The notes: generated by a model from the sequence alone, not told the origin. Shown: positions 1-10,075, numbered from the stretch's first letter. The stretch is 64,000 nt of DNA from Ahaetulla prasina (GCF_028640845.1 NC_080546.1:76998697-77062696); one strand, 5' to 3'. A program made the numbers and translations.

Positions 1-114
1 AAAAAGCTTTACATCTCTAGTGCAGGTAGTCCTCAACTTACAACGGTTCATTTAGTGACCATTTGAAGTTACAACGGGACTGAAAAAAGCGACTTATGAC
101 CATTTTTCACACTT

Positions 115-366
115 TTTTTATTTATCAATGTTTTTTATTTTTTTCAAACACACTTACAAACAAACAAACAATACATTTTTTTCTGAACAGAGTACTGGCC
201 AAGTCAAAATTTGTACCGCTTTTAGTTTTCTCCAACACCATTATATATATTTCATTTTTCGCCATAAAACTCTTTCTCTCTAATTTTTTGTTTTATTTTC
301 CTTCTATTTCTTCTAATATATAAACAATATTACCATTCGCCCTAATCTCTAATCTTAATCAATTTT
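115..366. mobile_element. Short retroposon-like insertion with 15-bp TSD
   Basis: A 252-bp AT-rich segment lies between two perfect copies of a 15-bp word, ccatttttcacactt, at 100-114 and 367-381. Removing the segment and one copy restores the host DNA element. A TSD of this length points to LINE-machinery retroposition. The insert body is not recognised. An apparent 75-aa reading frame across it is low complexity and is not called a gene. Confidence 0.6.
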
Positions 367-548
367 CCATTTTTCACACTTACAACCATTGCAGCATCTC
401 TGTGGACATTTGATGAAAATTTGGACGCATAGCATTTGACTACAGTTGCAGTGTGCTGGGGTCATATGATCCCCTTTTGTGACCTTCTGACAAGATAAAC
501 CAGTCGGGAAGCTAGATTCACCATGTTACTCACTTAACTACTGCAATA

Positions 549-1274
549 ATGCGTTTAATAATGCGCCAACTCAGAGAGCTCAAACTGCCCAAGGAGCTGC
601 TGATTCAGTTCTACAGAGGAATTATTGAGTCTGTCATTTGCACCTCTATAACTGTCTGGTTCGGTTCTGCAACCCAACAAGAAAGACACAGACTTCAGAG
701 GATAATTAGAACTTCAGAAAAAATAATTGCTACCAACCTGCCTTCCATTGAGGACCTGTATACTGCACGAATCAAGAAGAGGGCCGTGAAAATATTTGCA
801 GATCCCTCGCATCCTGGACATAAACTGTTTCAACTCCTACCCTCAAAACGACGCTATAGAGCACTGCACACCAGAACAACTAGACACAAGAACAGTTTTT
901 TCCCGAAGGCCATCACTCTGCTAAACAAATAATTCCCTCAACACTGTCAGACTATTTACTGAATCTGCACTACTATTAATCGTTTCATAGTTCCCATCAC
1001 CAATCTCTTTCCACTTAGGACTGTATGACTATAACTTGTTGCTGGCAATCCTTATGATTTATATTGATATATTGACCATCAATTGTGTTGTAAATATTGT
1101 ACCTTGATGAACGTATCTTTTCTTTTATGTACACTGAGAGCATATGCACCAAGACAAATTCCTTGTGTGTCCAATCACACTTGGCCAATAAAAATTCTAT
1201 TATTCTATTCTATTCTATTCTATTCTATTCTATTCTATTCTATTCTATTCTATTCTATTCTATTCTATTCTATT
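549..1274 (+). pseudogene. CR1-L3-type LINE 3' end, reverse transcriptase C-terminus and (ATTCT)n tail
   Basis: A 127-aa frame (549-932) reads as the extreme C-terminus of a non-LTR reverse transcriptase ORF2, with the motifs YRGIIESVICTSITVWFGSA, RLQRIIRTSEKIIA and LPSKRRYRALHTRTTRHKNS, and stops at 932. The 3' UTR that follows ends in ttggccaataaaaattctatt and then about 15 ATTCT units. The copy is 5' truncated and cannot move by itself. The same 3' end recurs near 10.9, 25.0, 36.5, 39.7, 40.0 and 60.6 kb. Microsatellite seeding by such LINE tails is known from advanced snakes. Confidence 0.85.
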
Positions 1275-1640
1275 AACAAATGTGGGAAGAAAGGTCATAA
1301 CATGAGACATAATTCATTTAATAAATGTCTCGCGTAGCTGCAGAAATTTTGGGCTCAATTGTGGTCCTAGCTCAAGGACTACTTGGAAAGTTCCGGACGT
1401 TTCCCCAACTTTTTAACAGGGTGAAGCAAGGCATTCTATAAATGAGAAATATAAATGAGAAATCCCACAAGCATCAACACCGCAAATCACACAGGAAGCT
1501 AGAATTTGAACTGCACTGCAGATGAGCCAGAAGAAAATCAACTGCCAAAGGGGAACAATGGTATATAATCACATGGCTCAGTGCCAATAGGAGACCAAGG
1601 CAAAGCTCCAAGTCCCTTTGATTGTCCTTTCTCATTCGGA

Positions 1641-1820
1641 GTCAAACTTTCAGATCCATTGGCAGGTTTGTCTTCTTGCTGTACCTATATCTTTTGTTGT
1701 GCATTATTCCTAGCAGAAATACTAATGCTCTTTTATTCAGCAAGCCTTACTAACTATCCACCAATTGCCTGGCCTGCTGAGTAGATTTCTAGTTTACTTT
1801 AAATTAATGAAACATTGAGA
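1641..1820. repeat. Left copy of a ~180-bp direct repeat flanking a LINE
   Basis: The segment starts gtcaaactttcagatcc and ends gaaacattgaga. A second copy lies at 2916-2940 plus 3580-3741. By eye the copies differ at about a dozen bases and two small indels. This copy has no hAT insertion, so it gives the empty site for the element at 2941. The repeat abuts both ends of the LINE at 1821-2915, so it reads as an unusually long TSD. Confidence 0.75.
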
Positions 1821-2915
1821 TTGATTGATTGATTGATTTTGTCAAGCACATATAAGATTACAGATATAAGTATAAACATGATTATGAATACATGAGATGC
1901 AGGGGTGGGTTCGACTTACCTTTACCATTGGTTTGCAACGGGGCCATGCGTGCGCACACTCTTCTGCGCATGCACGGAAGCTTCTGCCCATGCGCAGGAG
2001 CTTCCTGATGACGTCTGGATCAGTGGGTGGAGCCTCCACCAGTTTTACTACTGATTCTTGCGAACCGGTCCGACCCGGGGCAATCCACCACTGATGAGAT
2101 GGTTATGAATAAAAGGGGGACATTAGGACAGGCACGTAGGTGCGCTTATGCACGTCCCCTTACAGGAATGGGGTGAGGTCCACGGTAGACAGTCTAAGGT
2201 TAAAGTTTGCGGAAGTAACCACAGAGTCAGGTAGTGCATTCTAGGCATTGACCACTCTGTTGCTGAAGTTGTATTTTCTACAATCGAGTTTGGAGTGGTT
2301 TACCTTAAGTTTCTATTTATTGTGTGCTCGTGTATTGCTGTGGTTGAAGCTGAAGTAGTCATTGACAGGTAGGATGTTGTACCAGATAATTTTGTGTACT
2401 ATGCTTAGGTCAGACCATAGGCAGCAGTTCTAGGTTGTCCAGGTCTAAAATTTCAAGTCTGGTGGCATAAGGTATTCTATTGCAACCAGAGGAGTGGAGT
2501 ACTCTTCTTGTGAAATACCTCTGGACTCACTCAATTGTATTAAAGTCCGTTATACAGTGTGGATTCCAGGCAGATGAGCTGTATTCAAGAATTGGTCTAG
2601 CAAAGGTTTTGCATGCCCTGGTTTGAAGTACAATGTTATCAGAGAAGAAGCTTCGCAAAATTAGGTTAACAACTCTTAATGTCTTTTTGGCAATGCTGTT
2701 ACAATGAGCTCTGTGGCTTAGATCTTTTGAAATGAGTACTCCTAGATCCTTGACAGAGAGAGGGTCTTCTATGAGGTTGTATCTGCCAGTTTGTAATTAG
2801 TGTTCTGATTTTTGTTGCCAATGTGTAAGATAGAGCATTTGTTGGTTGAGATTTGAAGTTGCCAATTGTTCGACCATCCTGACACATAGTTAAGGTTGTT
2901 TTGTAGGGCAGCAGT
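1821..2915 (-). mobile_element. CR1/Rex1-like LINE 3' fragment, antisense
   Basis: The + strand starts with a (ATTG)n/(GATT)n tail and then matches the antisense LINE at 35.15-36.43 kb through the 3' UTR into the reverse transcriptase region. Shared phrases include aggaatggggtgaggtc, gtggcataaggtattct and gaattggtctagcaaa. It is 5' truncated and full of stops. A 194-bp hAT element (1900-2093) is nested in it. Both ends meet copies of the 180-bp direct repeat. Confidence 0.75.
1900..2093. mobile_element. hAT-like MITE, 194 bp, perfect 8-bp TSD
   Basis: The element begins CAGGGGTGGGTTC and ends CAATCCACCACTG, and is flanked on both sides by atgagatg (1892-1899 and 2094-2101). An 8-bp TSD with CAG...CTG ends is the hAT signature. 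Internal sequence is GC-rich with repeated gcgcatgc-like words. No transposase is present. Confidence 0.88.
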
Positions 2916-2940
2916 GTCAAACTTCCAGATCCATTGGCAG

Positions 2941-3571
2941 CAGGGGTGAAATGCTCCCAGTTCGGACCAGATCGCGTGATCCGGTAGCGATGGGAGCAGG
3001 TAGTTCGGAGAACCGTTAGCAAAAATCCCTGCCCCCCCCCACTGCCCATGCCTCGCTGTTCCTCTTCTCTGTCCCTGAAGTGCTCGGTGGTGATATAGTT
3101 GCAAACGGCCTTAAATGACTGCCGCAGCGCTTCAAAGGGCTGCACTACAGCTGATCAGTGCTGTAGGCAGCTAGTAGACCGGTGCCTCTATTTTTAAAGA
3201 AGGTAGACTGGTGCCTGCCAAAAAAAGGCACTTGGTAGACCGGGGCCTCTCAGTAAAACGCAATTGGTAGACCGGGGCCTCCATTTTTAAAGAAGATAGA
3301 CTGGTGCTTCTGAATAAAAGGCAATTGGTAGACCAATGCCTCTATTTTTAAAGAAGGTAGACTGGTGCCTCTCAATAAAAGGCAACTGGTAGACCGGGGC
3401 CTCTATTTTTAAAAAAGGTATACCTGTGCCTCCCAAGTTTTGTATACTTTATTATTTTTATTATTTATTATTATTGACCCTGCCCATTCAGTCACCTGAC
3501 CACCAAGCCACACCCACCAATTAAGCCACGCCCACAGAACCGGTAGGGAAAATTTTTAGATTTCACCCCTG
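2941..3571. mobile_element. hAT-like element (CAGGGGTGAAATGCTCCC family), 631 bp
   Basis: The ends are CAGGGGTGAAATGC and GATTTCACCCCTG. The TSD is attggcag (2933-2940) and attggcaa (3572-3579), and the paralogous empty site near 1658-1665 carries a single copy. The family also occurs at about 20.5, 29.6 and 37.6 kb. Its 3' part carries the typical gccacgcccacagaaccgg stretch. A private minisatellite fills 3170-3435. It encodes nothing. Confidence 0.9.
3170..3435. repeat. Minisatellite of two alternating ~31-bp half-units (62-bp period)
   Basis: The word tagacc recurs at 3175, 3235, 3267, 3329 and 3391, alternating with tagactggtgcctc. One half-unit reads tagaccggggcctctattt and the other tagactggtgcctctcaat. 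The array sits inside the hAT element and is absent from the family members near 29.6 and 37.6 kb. Confidence 0.75.
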
Positions 3572-3741
3572 ATTGGCAAGTTTGTCTTCTTGCTGTACCT
3601 ACGTCTTTTGTTATTGTTGTGCATTATTCTTAGCGTAAATACTAATGCCTCTTTTATTCAGTAAGCCTTACTAACTATCCACCAATTGCCTGGTCTGCTG
3701 AGAAGGTTCCTAGTTTACTTTAAAAGAATGAAACATTGAGA

Positions 3742-4473
3742 AGATACTTCTCTGTATCACTGAATTAAGAATGACATTCAGCCTCCCAATTTTTATCTAG
3801 GCTGTCATTCTTGAGCAATTCATTCTGTACAAAATCCCACTTTAGATTCCTGCCAGAACTGCCTCTGAATTTAGGGCTGTTGCACTAGGCATACATTATC
3901 AGAAGATCACATTTACAGCTTAATTGGAAAATCAGGATATTTTTGGCACCACGTCATAACTTCCTACCGCAATATGGACTTTTACATATTAAGCAGACAA
4001 GACCCCCGTTGACTCAATGTTACATAAACCTCAATTCAAGCACAAAGAAAAGGATATTAAAAACGATCAAATGCAGAAGAAATCCTTGTCACTCTCCCAA
4101 TTTTCATGGCTAATCGTCTTTTCATTTAGTACCAGAAGAAAAGCTCTTATGCACATGAAGCATAGGAGTTTAGTGCATATGTAGCCTTGTGCATTTTAAA
4201 ATATAAACATATCAAATATGCTTTCGTACATTTAATTTTCACTAAATATGTTTCCCCACAGTGCTCCATTTTTTAAAACTTTGGTGCTTACTCTCTTTCT
4301 TGTCTTAAAAATCATGCTTCCTTACAGCAAGAGTTAAACCAAAGGAATCCAAAATCAAATAGTGTTAGAAAATGAAGAGGGCGGAAATCTTGACTGATGT
4401 GACTTTCTCATTTGCATTTTATACTACTGTGGTGTGATAACATTGGCCAGTTAAATGACTATTTGAAAAGTCA
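3742..4473. other. No recognisable feature
   Basis: AT-rich unique-looking DNA. There is no open frame of note, no inverted repeat and no familiar repeat end. Confidence 0.5.
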
Positions 4474-4479
4474 TTGACG

Positions 4480-4784
4480 CATAAAGGTAAAGGTAAAGGT
4501 TCCCCTCACACATACGTGCTAGTCGTTGCCGACTCTACGGGGCAGTGCTCATCTCCGTTTCAAAGCCAAAGAGCCAGCACTGTCCGAAGACGTCTCCGTG
4601 GTCATGTGGCCGGCATGACTCAATGCCAAAGGCGCATGGAATGCTGTTACCTTCCCACAAAAGGTGGTCCCTATTTTTTCTACTTGCATTTTTACGTGCT
4701 TTCGAAACAGCTAGGTTGGCAAAAGCTGGGACAAGTAACGGGAGCTCATCCCGTTACACGGCAGCACTAGGGATTCGAACCACA
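4480..4784 (-). mobile_element. Sauria-type tRNA SINE, antisense, 5' truncated
   Basis: The + strand starts with the (AAGGTA)n complement of the ACCTTT tail and continues through the conserved body (ttcccctca, tgctagtcgttg, ccgtttcaaagcc) to gggattcgaac, which is the tRNA-like B-box region in antisense. The tRNA head beyond this is missing. Near-identical 12-bp words cattgacgcata (4466-4478) and cattgacacata (about 4860-4872) look like the TSD. The second lies beyond an (AGAAT)n tract, so the tract was part of the inserted unit. Confidence 0.82.
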
Positions 4785-4860
4785 TAGAATAGAATAGAAT
4801 AGAATAGAATAGAATAGAATAGAATAGAATAGAATAGAATAGAATAGAATAGAATAGAAC
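4785..4860. repeat. (AGAAT)n microsatellite at a SINE 5' junction
   Basis: About 15 AGAAT units lie between the truncated SINE head and the presumed right TSD. In SINE orientation this is (ATTCT)n, the motif that ends the local CR1-L3 LINEs, but no LINE body is attached here. Confidence 0.9.
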
Positions 4861-5084
4861 CATTGACACATAGGTAGCTTTAAAACAGGGTCCTAACTAT
4901 CTTTGGGTGAGAGGAAACCTGTCAGGAATTGAAAGAGTGGTACTATGGCAATGGCTGGTAAGGAGAAGGATGAAAAAAGAAAGACAATGCAGTAAAAGTA
5001 AGAGAAGAAAGAGAAGAAAGAAAAGGACAAAGGACAAAGAAGAAATCTAAACAAATTAGGTACAGTGAGGAAAAAGCTGCTTGT
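4861..5084. other. Purine-rich stretch, no gene
   Basis: Around 4960-5050 the + strand is strongly A/G-biased (repeats of gaagaaagaa). It is a low-complexity tract with nothing recognisable. Confidence 0.5.
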
Positions 5085-5425
5085 AACCCAGTGGCTAAGA
5101 CACTGAGCTTGTTGATCGAAAGGTCAGCAGTTCAGCGGTTCGAATCCCTAGTGCCGCATAATGGGGTGAACTCCCGTTACTTGTCCCAGCTTCTGCACAA
5201 AAGCACGTAAAAAAGGCAAGTAGAAAAATTGGGACCACCTTTGGGGGGAAGGTAACAGCACTGCATGCACCTTTGGTGTTTAGTCATGCCAGCCACATGA
5301 CCACGGATGCATCTTCGGAGAGCACTGGCTCTTCGGCTTTGAAATGGAGATGAGCACCGCCCCCTAGAGTCGGGAATGACTAGCACATATGTGTGAGGGG
5401 AACTTTTACCTTTACCTTTTTTAAA
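5085..5425 (+). mobile_element. Sauria-type tRNA SINE, sense
   Basis: The tRNA-derived head shows A-box-like (agtggctaagacactg) and B-box-like (ggttcgaatccctagtg) polymerase III promoter words. The conserved body follows, and the tail at about 5405-5420 reads tttacctttacc. The copy is diverged but essentially full length. The 117-aa antisense frame over it is a shadow of the repeat. Confidence 0.85.
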
Positions 5426-5930
5426 CCTGTTAATATCCAGGCACTGAACTGGGGAGACAGTTCTGAGAACTGTCAGAGATAACCTTGAAAGGAAGCTGTG
5501 GGGGTACCATAAAACGTTCCCTTCCCCCATCTAATTGTGGGGGAAATATGCAGGTTCTTGATCTGAGTCTCTTTCTGGGAAATCTGTGAGTTACCCAAAT
5601 CCTGCCCCTTTGATGCACACATTCCATCACAATTTCTTCAATGTGATCCACTCACTGGGAAGTTAGGGCAAATGATAAGGAGAGTGATACTGGATTAAAC
5701 AAAAAACATATCTAGTCTGGCAAATGTATCCCTCAATGACACACAAATATCTGTGAGAAGAACCAAGGAGAGTACCAAAACAGCAGCAGTCATCCATGGT
5801 CTGTGTCTCCAATACTGGACTCAGTTTAGAGTCATTATGAAAAGCAGCCATTGTCAACCTTCTATTAAATGGATTTGTCTTTCTATAAAGTCCATCCCAT
5901 TCATATTTGTCATTAGAGAATTCCCCTACA
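5426..5930. other. No recognisable feature
   Basis: Unique-looking sequence. Short frames here resemble no known protein. Confidence 0.45.
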
Positions 5931-5938
5931 TTCTAAAA

Positions 5939-6078
5939 CAGGGGTCTCCAACCTTGGCAACTTTAAGACTTGTGGACTTCAACTCCTGGAATTCCTCAGC
6001 CAGCAAAGCAAAGCTAGCTGAGGAATTCTGGGAGCTGAAGTCCACAAGTCTTAAAGTTGCTAAGGTGGGAAACCTCTG
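5939..6078. mobile_element. Palindromic hAT-like MITE, 140 bp (first of a tandem pair)
   Basis: It begins CAGGGGTCTCCAACCTTGG and ends in a decayed inverted copy (gggaaacctctg). The body is a near-perfect hairpin centred on gccagcaaagcaaagctagc. Flanks are ttctaaaa (5931-5938) and ctctaaaa (6079-6086). A clean full-length relative lies at 59904-60043. Confidence 0.88.
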
Positions 6079-6086
6079 CTCTAAAA

Positions 6087-6192
6087 CAGGGGTCTCCAAC
6101 CTTGGCAACTTTAAACTTTAAGCTTTGCTGGCGGGGGAATTCTGGGAGTTGAAGTCTTCCAGGCTTAAAGTTGCCAAGGTTGGAGACCCCTG
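6087..6192. mobile_element. Palindromic hAT-like MITE, 106 bp (second of the pair)
   Basis: The terminal inverted repeats CAGGGGTCTCCAACC and GGTTGGAGACCCCTG are intact, and the centre is shorter than in its neighbour. It shares the 8-bp word ctctaaaa with the first copy and is followed by ttctaaaa (6193-6200). Confidence 0.88.
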
Positions 6193-6200
6193 TTCTAAAA

Positions 6201-6815
6201 GATTGTCAGGCAAGATTTAGGCAGCAAAAAAAGAAGAGCAAGAGAAAGTCTTCTTGAGTGAATAAAACTCAACCGTGGACAAGAAAAGAAAAAGAAACTG
6301 TAGAGTGCTTTCATGTTGAAATATTAATTAAACATCAAAATTATTGTTTGAGAAGGCATGTAATTTCTGCACCTATAATCATTCTCCTGGCAAAGTCTAA
6401 GACTTTCTCAGTTCAAATGCAGTCTGTTAGGAATCCCTTGCTCTAAATAATGACTTTGCAGTTTCCACAAACAAGTTGTCACACCAGAGAAGTCCTTAAT
6501 TTGGAGAAATTATTGCTTAACTGTAAGGATTGGCAGTAGGGATGGCTGAAATTGCTGTTTCTCGGCAACATCTTTGTTTCCATCATTTATCAAGATTTAA
6601 GCAGCTCAGCGCAAAGACATTAACTATTTTTGAAGGAAGGAAAAACATCCTTATTGGAAGGGGTCAGCACAGCAGGAGAATTTGTGCTTCCAACTCACCT
6701 CAGCAAGACAGCTGATGTCGCTGCAAAATGAGAACTTGCAATCAATGGGATACAAAGACAATTTCTCATATTAAAATAAAATTGATCTGGAAGTGCTTTT
6801 AAGGAATGTCTGTCA
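6201..6815. other. No recognisable feature
   Basis: Unique-looking DNA without a supported gene. Frames of about 60 aa here show no family signature. Confidence 0.45.
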
Positions 6816-6823
6816 TACTATAC

Positions 6824-7066
6824 CAGAGATGGTATTCACTTACTTTCTCTACCGGTTCGCAAATGTGAGCACATGCACCAGCTCAGTCTATGCGCGTAGC
6901 CTTCCACGCCTGTGTTTTGCTCACGCGCATGGCTTGCACGCATGGACATTGCTTCAAAATGTGCCTAAATAGGACGGCATAGCGCCGGGGCGGGTGGGCG
7001 GGTCCACCTGTGATTTCCGCTATCGGTTCGGGCAAACTGGTCTGAACCATCTGAAAACCACCTCTG
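6824..7066. mobile_element. hAT-like MITE, 243 bp
   Basis: The ends are CAGAGATGGTATTCAC and GAAAACCACCTCTG. The TSD is tactatac (6816-6823) and tactataa (7067-7074), 7 of 8 matching. Internal accggttcgc and cggttcgggcaaactgg words tie it to the element at 9609. Confidence 0.85.
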
Positions 7067-7144
7067 TACTATAACCCTAAAATTCCAGTTACCATCACAT
7101 TGAACTAAATATTGAGCATAGACACAAGAAATAGATGAACTATT

Positions 7145-7515
7145 GTAGGAATTGGATATACCTAGTCTAGTGAAAAGGACCAGGGGTGACACGATAGCAG
7201 TCTTCCAATACATGAAGGGTTGCCACAAGGAAGAGGGGGCTAACTTACTTACCAAAGCACCTGTAGGCAGGACAAGAAACAATGGATGGAAACTAACCAA
7301 GGAGATAAGCAACCTAGAACTAAGGAGAAAATTCCTGACAGTTAAAACAATTAACCAGTGAAACAAATTGCCTTCGGAAGTTGTGGGTTGCTCCATCACT
7401 GGAGACTTTTAAGAAGAAACTGGATAGCCGTTTATCAGAAATAGAACAGGTCTCCTGAAAGAGCAGAGGGTTGGACTAGATGACCTCAAAAGTCCCTTCT
7501 AACTCTGTTACTGTT
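7145..7515 (+). mobile_element. CR1 LINE 3' end
   Basis: This is the well-known 3'-terminal coding and UTR text of amniote CR1. It has ccaatacatgaagggttgcc, the gacaagaaacaatggatgg block, cagtgaaacaaattgcc, and the ending ggttggactagatgacctc then ttctaactctgtta. It is 5' truncated and diverged. Confidence 0.85.
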
Positions 7516-8823
7516 ACCGTTAGTTTATTTTCAATCCTGTCTTGAAATATAATCAGCTAGTACACGTTTTATTTTTTAAAAATTAAGTTCCAAAAGAATA
7601 TTGGGACATATTGGAGTAATTTGGTTTTTGTTTACCTGCAACCAATGTACTATAGTCAAAGTCTATAAATATAAGGAGGTTGACACATCCCAATTACCCC
7701 CATTGCAATGGAGTATGAACTGAATATGTGATAGCGGAGGCTGATTATCTTTCATTAGAATGTGCCAGTGAGTACTTAAAATTAAGTGCAAAAAAAACCA
7801 AACACTTTTTTCCTCTCTGCCTGACAAATGCACGGAAATGCACACCTACAACTTACCAATCTATTTGAGGCAGCAGTTCTAGCACTGGATATACATCTAT
7901 ATTATAAATATGCCTGGTATATTTGTGACTTGGTTGCATTGCCCTAGGACTGGAAAATATACCAATTTGAGGGACCTAGAAATGCAAATAAGTGATTATA
8001 GAGAAGAAAATTTGTTGGTAAACAGTATTTCCCCCCCCCTCCTTATTTAAAAGACTCATGAAATTGGAACCATCTGTCACTTCTCTAAGCTGGTCTTTCA
8101 TCATACTTTCCCAAATGTACAAAAGAAGCAACACAAAGTTTTAACAGATTAAAAGTATCACAAAAACACTGCAGAATGTTTCTCAATTTCAAACACGTCC
8201 TGCTCCTTATTTCCTGATTCCTGACTCTTTGATCACCTTCCCAGGATGGCAACTACATAAACAAGTCCATGCAGGGTTTTTGGCAAACATTTTTGCAAAC
8301 ATGATTTGTCGTTGCTTTCCCTCTATTTGCAAATCACCTACAGTAGCTGGCATGATGCCTGGGAACAAACTCACCCTATTTTTAAGCCAGTGTGTTTAAG
8401 CATTATACCGAAACACTTCCCAAGTTGTATATTTATGTATATTTCTAACTATTTTGTGTTGACAATAAATAAAGCTAATGTTGATGCAAAGCAGCTAGAC
8501 CAACAGAAGAAAATTCAGACTATTTAAGCGCAAAAAAATTCTGACACATTTGTGTATTCCAATGAATATAAACCATGCAAACCAAATAGGTTTTTCAGTG
8601 TGTCTTATAAAGTTTTGACTGTCTCGTACTTATCCCCATGTCTGCTCATTCAGTTAATAATAATGCAAACAAACATGCAGGCAGGCAGGCAGGCAAACAC
8701 GCTCACAAATTATCTTATTTTAATTGAAGAAACTCAGCAATATTTCTGGTTCTTCCATCTCTTCCCAGATAGGGAAAATATAAGGAGGACGAATAGTGGT
8801 ACATTCACTGCTTTGAGTTTATA
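7516..8823. other. No recognisable feature apart from short simple repeats
   Basis: AT-rich unique-looking DNA. A run of four GCAG units near 8680 and a poly-C tract near 8032 are the only structured bits. Confidence 0.45.
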
Positions 8824-8863
8824 TTTGTGTGTGTGTCTGTGTGTGTGTGTACACACACACATA
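8824..8863. repeat. (GT)n then (AC)n dinucleotide tract
   Basis: An alternating GT run switches to ACACACAC, which makes a short self-complementary tract abutting the hAT element's left TSD. Confidence 0.85.
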
Positions 8864-8871
8864 TGGTGGGA

Positions 8872-9281
8872 CGGAGTTCGCTGGAGTTCACAGGGGTTCG
8901 GGAGAACCTCTAGCTAAGATTCTGTGCAGTTTAGAGAACCCCCAAATCCCACTCCTGGCTGGCCCCACCCATTCCTCCCTTCCCAGGAGTCCCCATGCAG
9001 CCTGTTTTGCATGCAAATAAGTGCAGGGTGTGTGCGGAGTCTCGGGGAGGGCGAAAACCGGGCCTACCTGAAGTTCAGGAAGGCCCTCCAGAGGGCCTCC
9101 GGAGCTTGGGGAGGCTGTTTTAGCCCTCCCAGAGGCTCGAGGAAAGCCTCTGGAGCCCAGGGAGGGCAAAAACGCCCCCCACCATGGTGCAGTAGGGCGA
9201 CTAGGCCATGCCCACCATGACAACGCCCACCCAGCAACCGGGTGGAAAACCCCTTGCTAAAATTTTTGAAGCCCACCCCTG
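8872..9281. mobile_element. hAT-like element, ~410 bp, perfect 8-bp TSD
   Basis: tggtggga flanks both sides (8864-8871 and 9282-9289). The right end is GAAGCCCACCCCTG. The left end is worn (cggagttcgctgg). The GC-rich interior (9050-9200) is related to the element at 25566-26010, with shared gaggctttcg and cctccagg words. Several overlapping frames on both strands are artefacts of its GC content. Confidence 0.8.
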
Positions 9282-9289
9282 TGGTGGGA

Positions 9290-9600
9290 TAAACATTGTT
9301 TTAAAAAACATGTTCACCTTTTTCCCCTCCCACTCTCTCTCAGATGAAAGAAAATTTGCTAGAATTTTTTTTCAGGGGAGAACAGAACCATGGACAAATT
9401 GTCATAGGCAGATGTGGTATAATTGCAGATCTTCATTCAGGTGGGACCTAAGAGATAAGTATTTGTGTGTCCTGTTCTTTAATATGTGATAGTGCTATCC
9501 ATTCAGTCATGTCTTATTGAGACTGAGCATATCACATTGGAATTCAATCTAACACAGACACAAACAAAAGAACAAAATCATACTAGTGTCTTAAACCAAC
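9290..9600. other. No recognisable feature
   Basis: Unique-looking sequence with nothing to support a gene or repeat. Confidence 0.45.
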
Positions 9601-9608
9601 CCCTGGAC

Positions 9609-9899
9609 AAGAGGTGGTATTCAGCTGGTTTGGACCGGTTCAGGGAAACCGGTAGCGGAAATTGTGGGTGGGGTGGCCCACCCCACCCCTCCCCTCCACC
9701 CTTTCACTCCTCCATCCCTCCACTCTTCCACCCCTCTACCCCGGCTCTATGCTGTCCTATTTAGGCACATTTTTGAGGCCTGGCAAATGTGTGGAAGGTG
9801 CGTGCATGAGCAAAGCACATGTGCGGAAGCCTAGGCCAATGTGTGGAAGGCAGGTACGTGTGCAAAGTGGTAGTAACAAAATGTGAAACCCATCGCTGC
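9609..9899. mobile_element. hAT-like MITE, 291 bp
   Basis: The left end is aagaggtggtattcagc and the right end gaaacccatcgctg. The TSD is ccctggac (9601-9608) and cccttgac (9900-9907), 7 of 8. It contains ggaccggttcagggaaac and a C-rich tract. It is a longer relative of the 139-bp element at 56316. Confidence 0.78.
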
Positions 9900-9907
9900 C
9901 CTTGACC

Positions 9908-10055
9908 AATCCCCCAGGAATGCCAGAAACCGGCCCACGCAAACAAGTGAAGCCCCATCTGTGCTGCACACAAAACCATGCCCCCTCTGGTCTGTGGAAA
10001 AACCTCTTTTCACAAAACTGGTCCCTGAGGGCCAAAAGCTTGGGGGCCTCTGTCT
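9908..10055. mobile_element. Probable hAT-like fragment
   Basis: The right part (ctggtccctgagggccaaaa, gggggcctctg) resembles a worn hAT end. No matching left end or TSD is visible, so the call is tentative. Confidence 0.35.
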
Positions 10056-10075
10056 TAGACTTCAAAAGAGCTGAA

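Larger units (their letters stand above)
24..1384. mobile_element. Non-autonomous DNA transposon interrupted by two retroelements
   Basis: The left end begins CAGGTAGTCCTCAACTTAC. The right end (about 1360-1384) reads as its imperfect inverted copy (GTCCTAGCTCAAGGACTAC). The inner text (cannot-miss phrases such as gtgaccatttgaagttacaac and gggctcaattgtggtc) is one continuous element once two insertions are removed: 115-366 and roughly 548-1275. It has no transposase reading frame, so it is a MITE-like relic. I saw no clean TSD, so the superfamily is left open. Confidence 0.7.
2916..3741. repeat. Right copy of the ~180-bp direct repeat, split by a hAT element
   Basis: The copy consists of 2916-2940 and 3580-3741 and is colinear with 1641-1820. 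The interruption at 2941-3571 is a hAT element with its own TSD. The order of events is therefore: LINE insertion with duplication of this segment, then the hAT hit. Confidence 0.75.

Noticed and set aside
2699..3145. 148-aa minus frame
   Set aside because: It crosses a LINE, a direct repeat and a hAT boundary, so it cannot be one ancestral gene.
5085..5170. tRNA gene
   Set aside because: A- and B-box-like words are present, but a SINE body and ACCTTT tail follow and no cloverleaf with a clear anticodon stem could be drawn.
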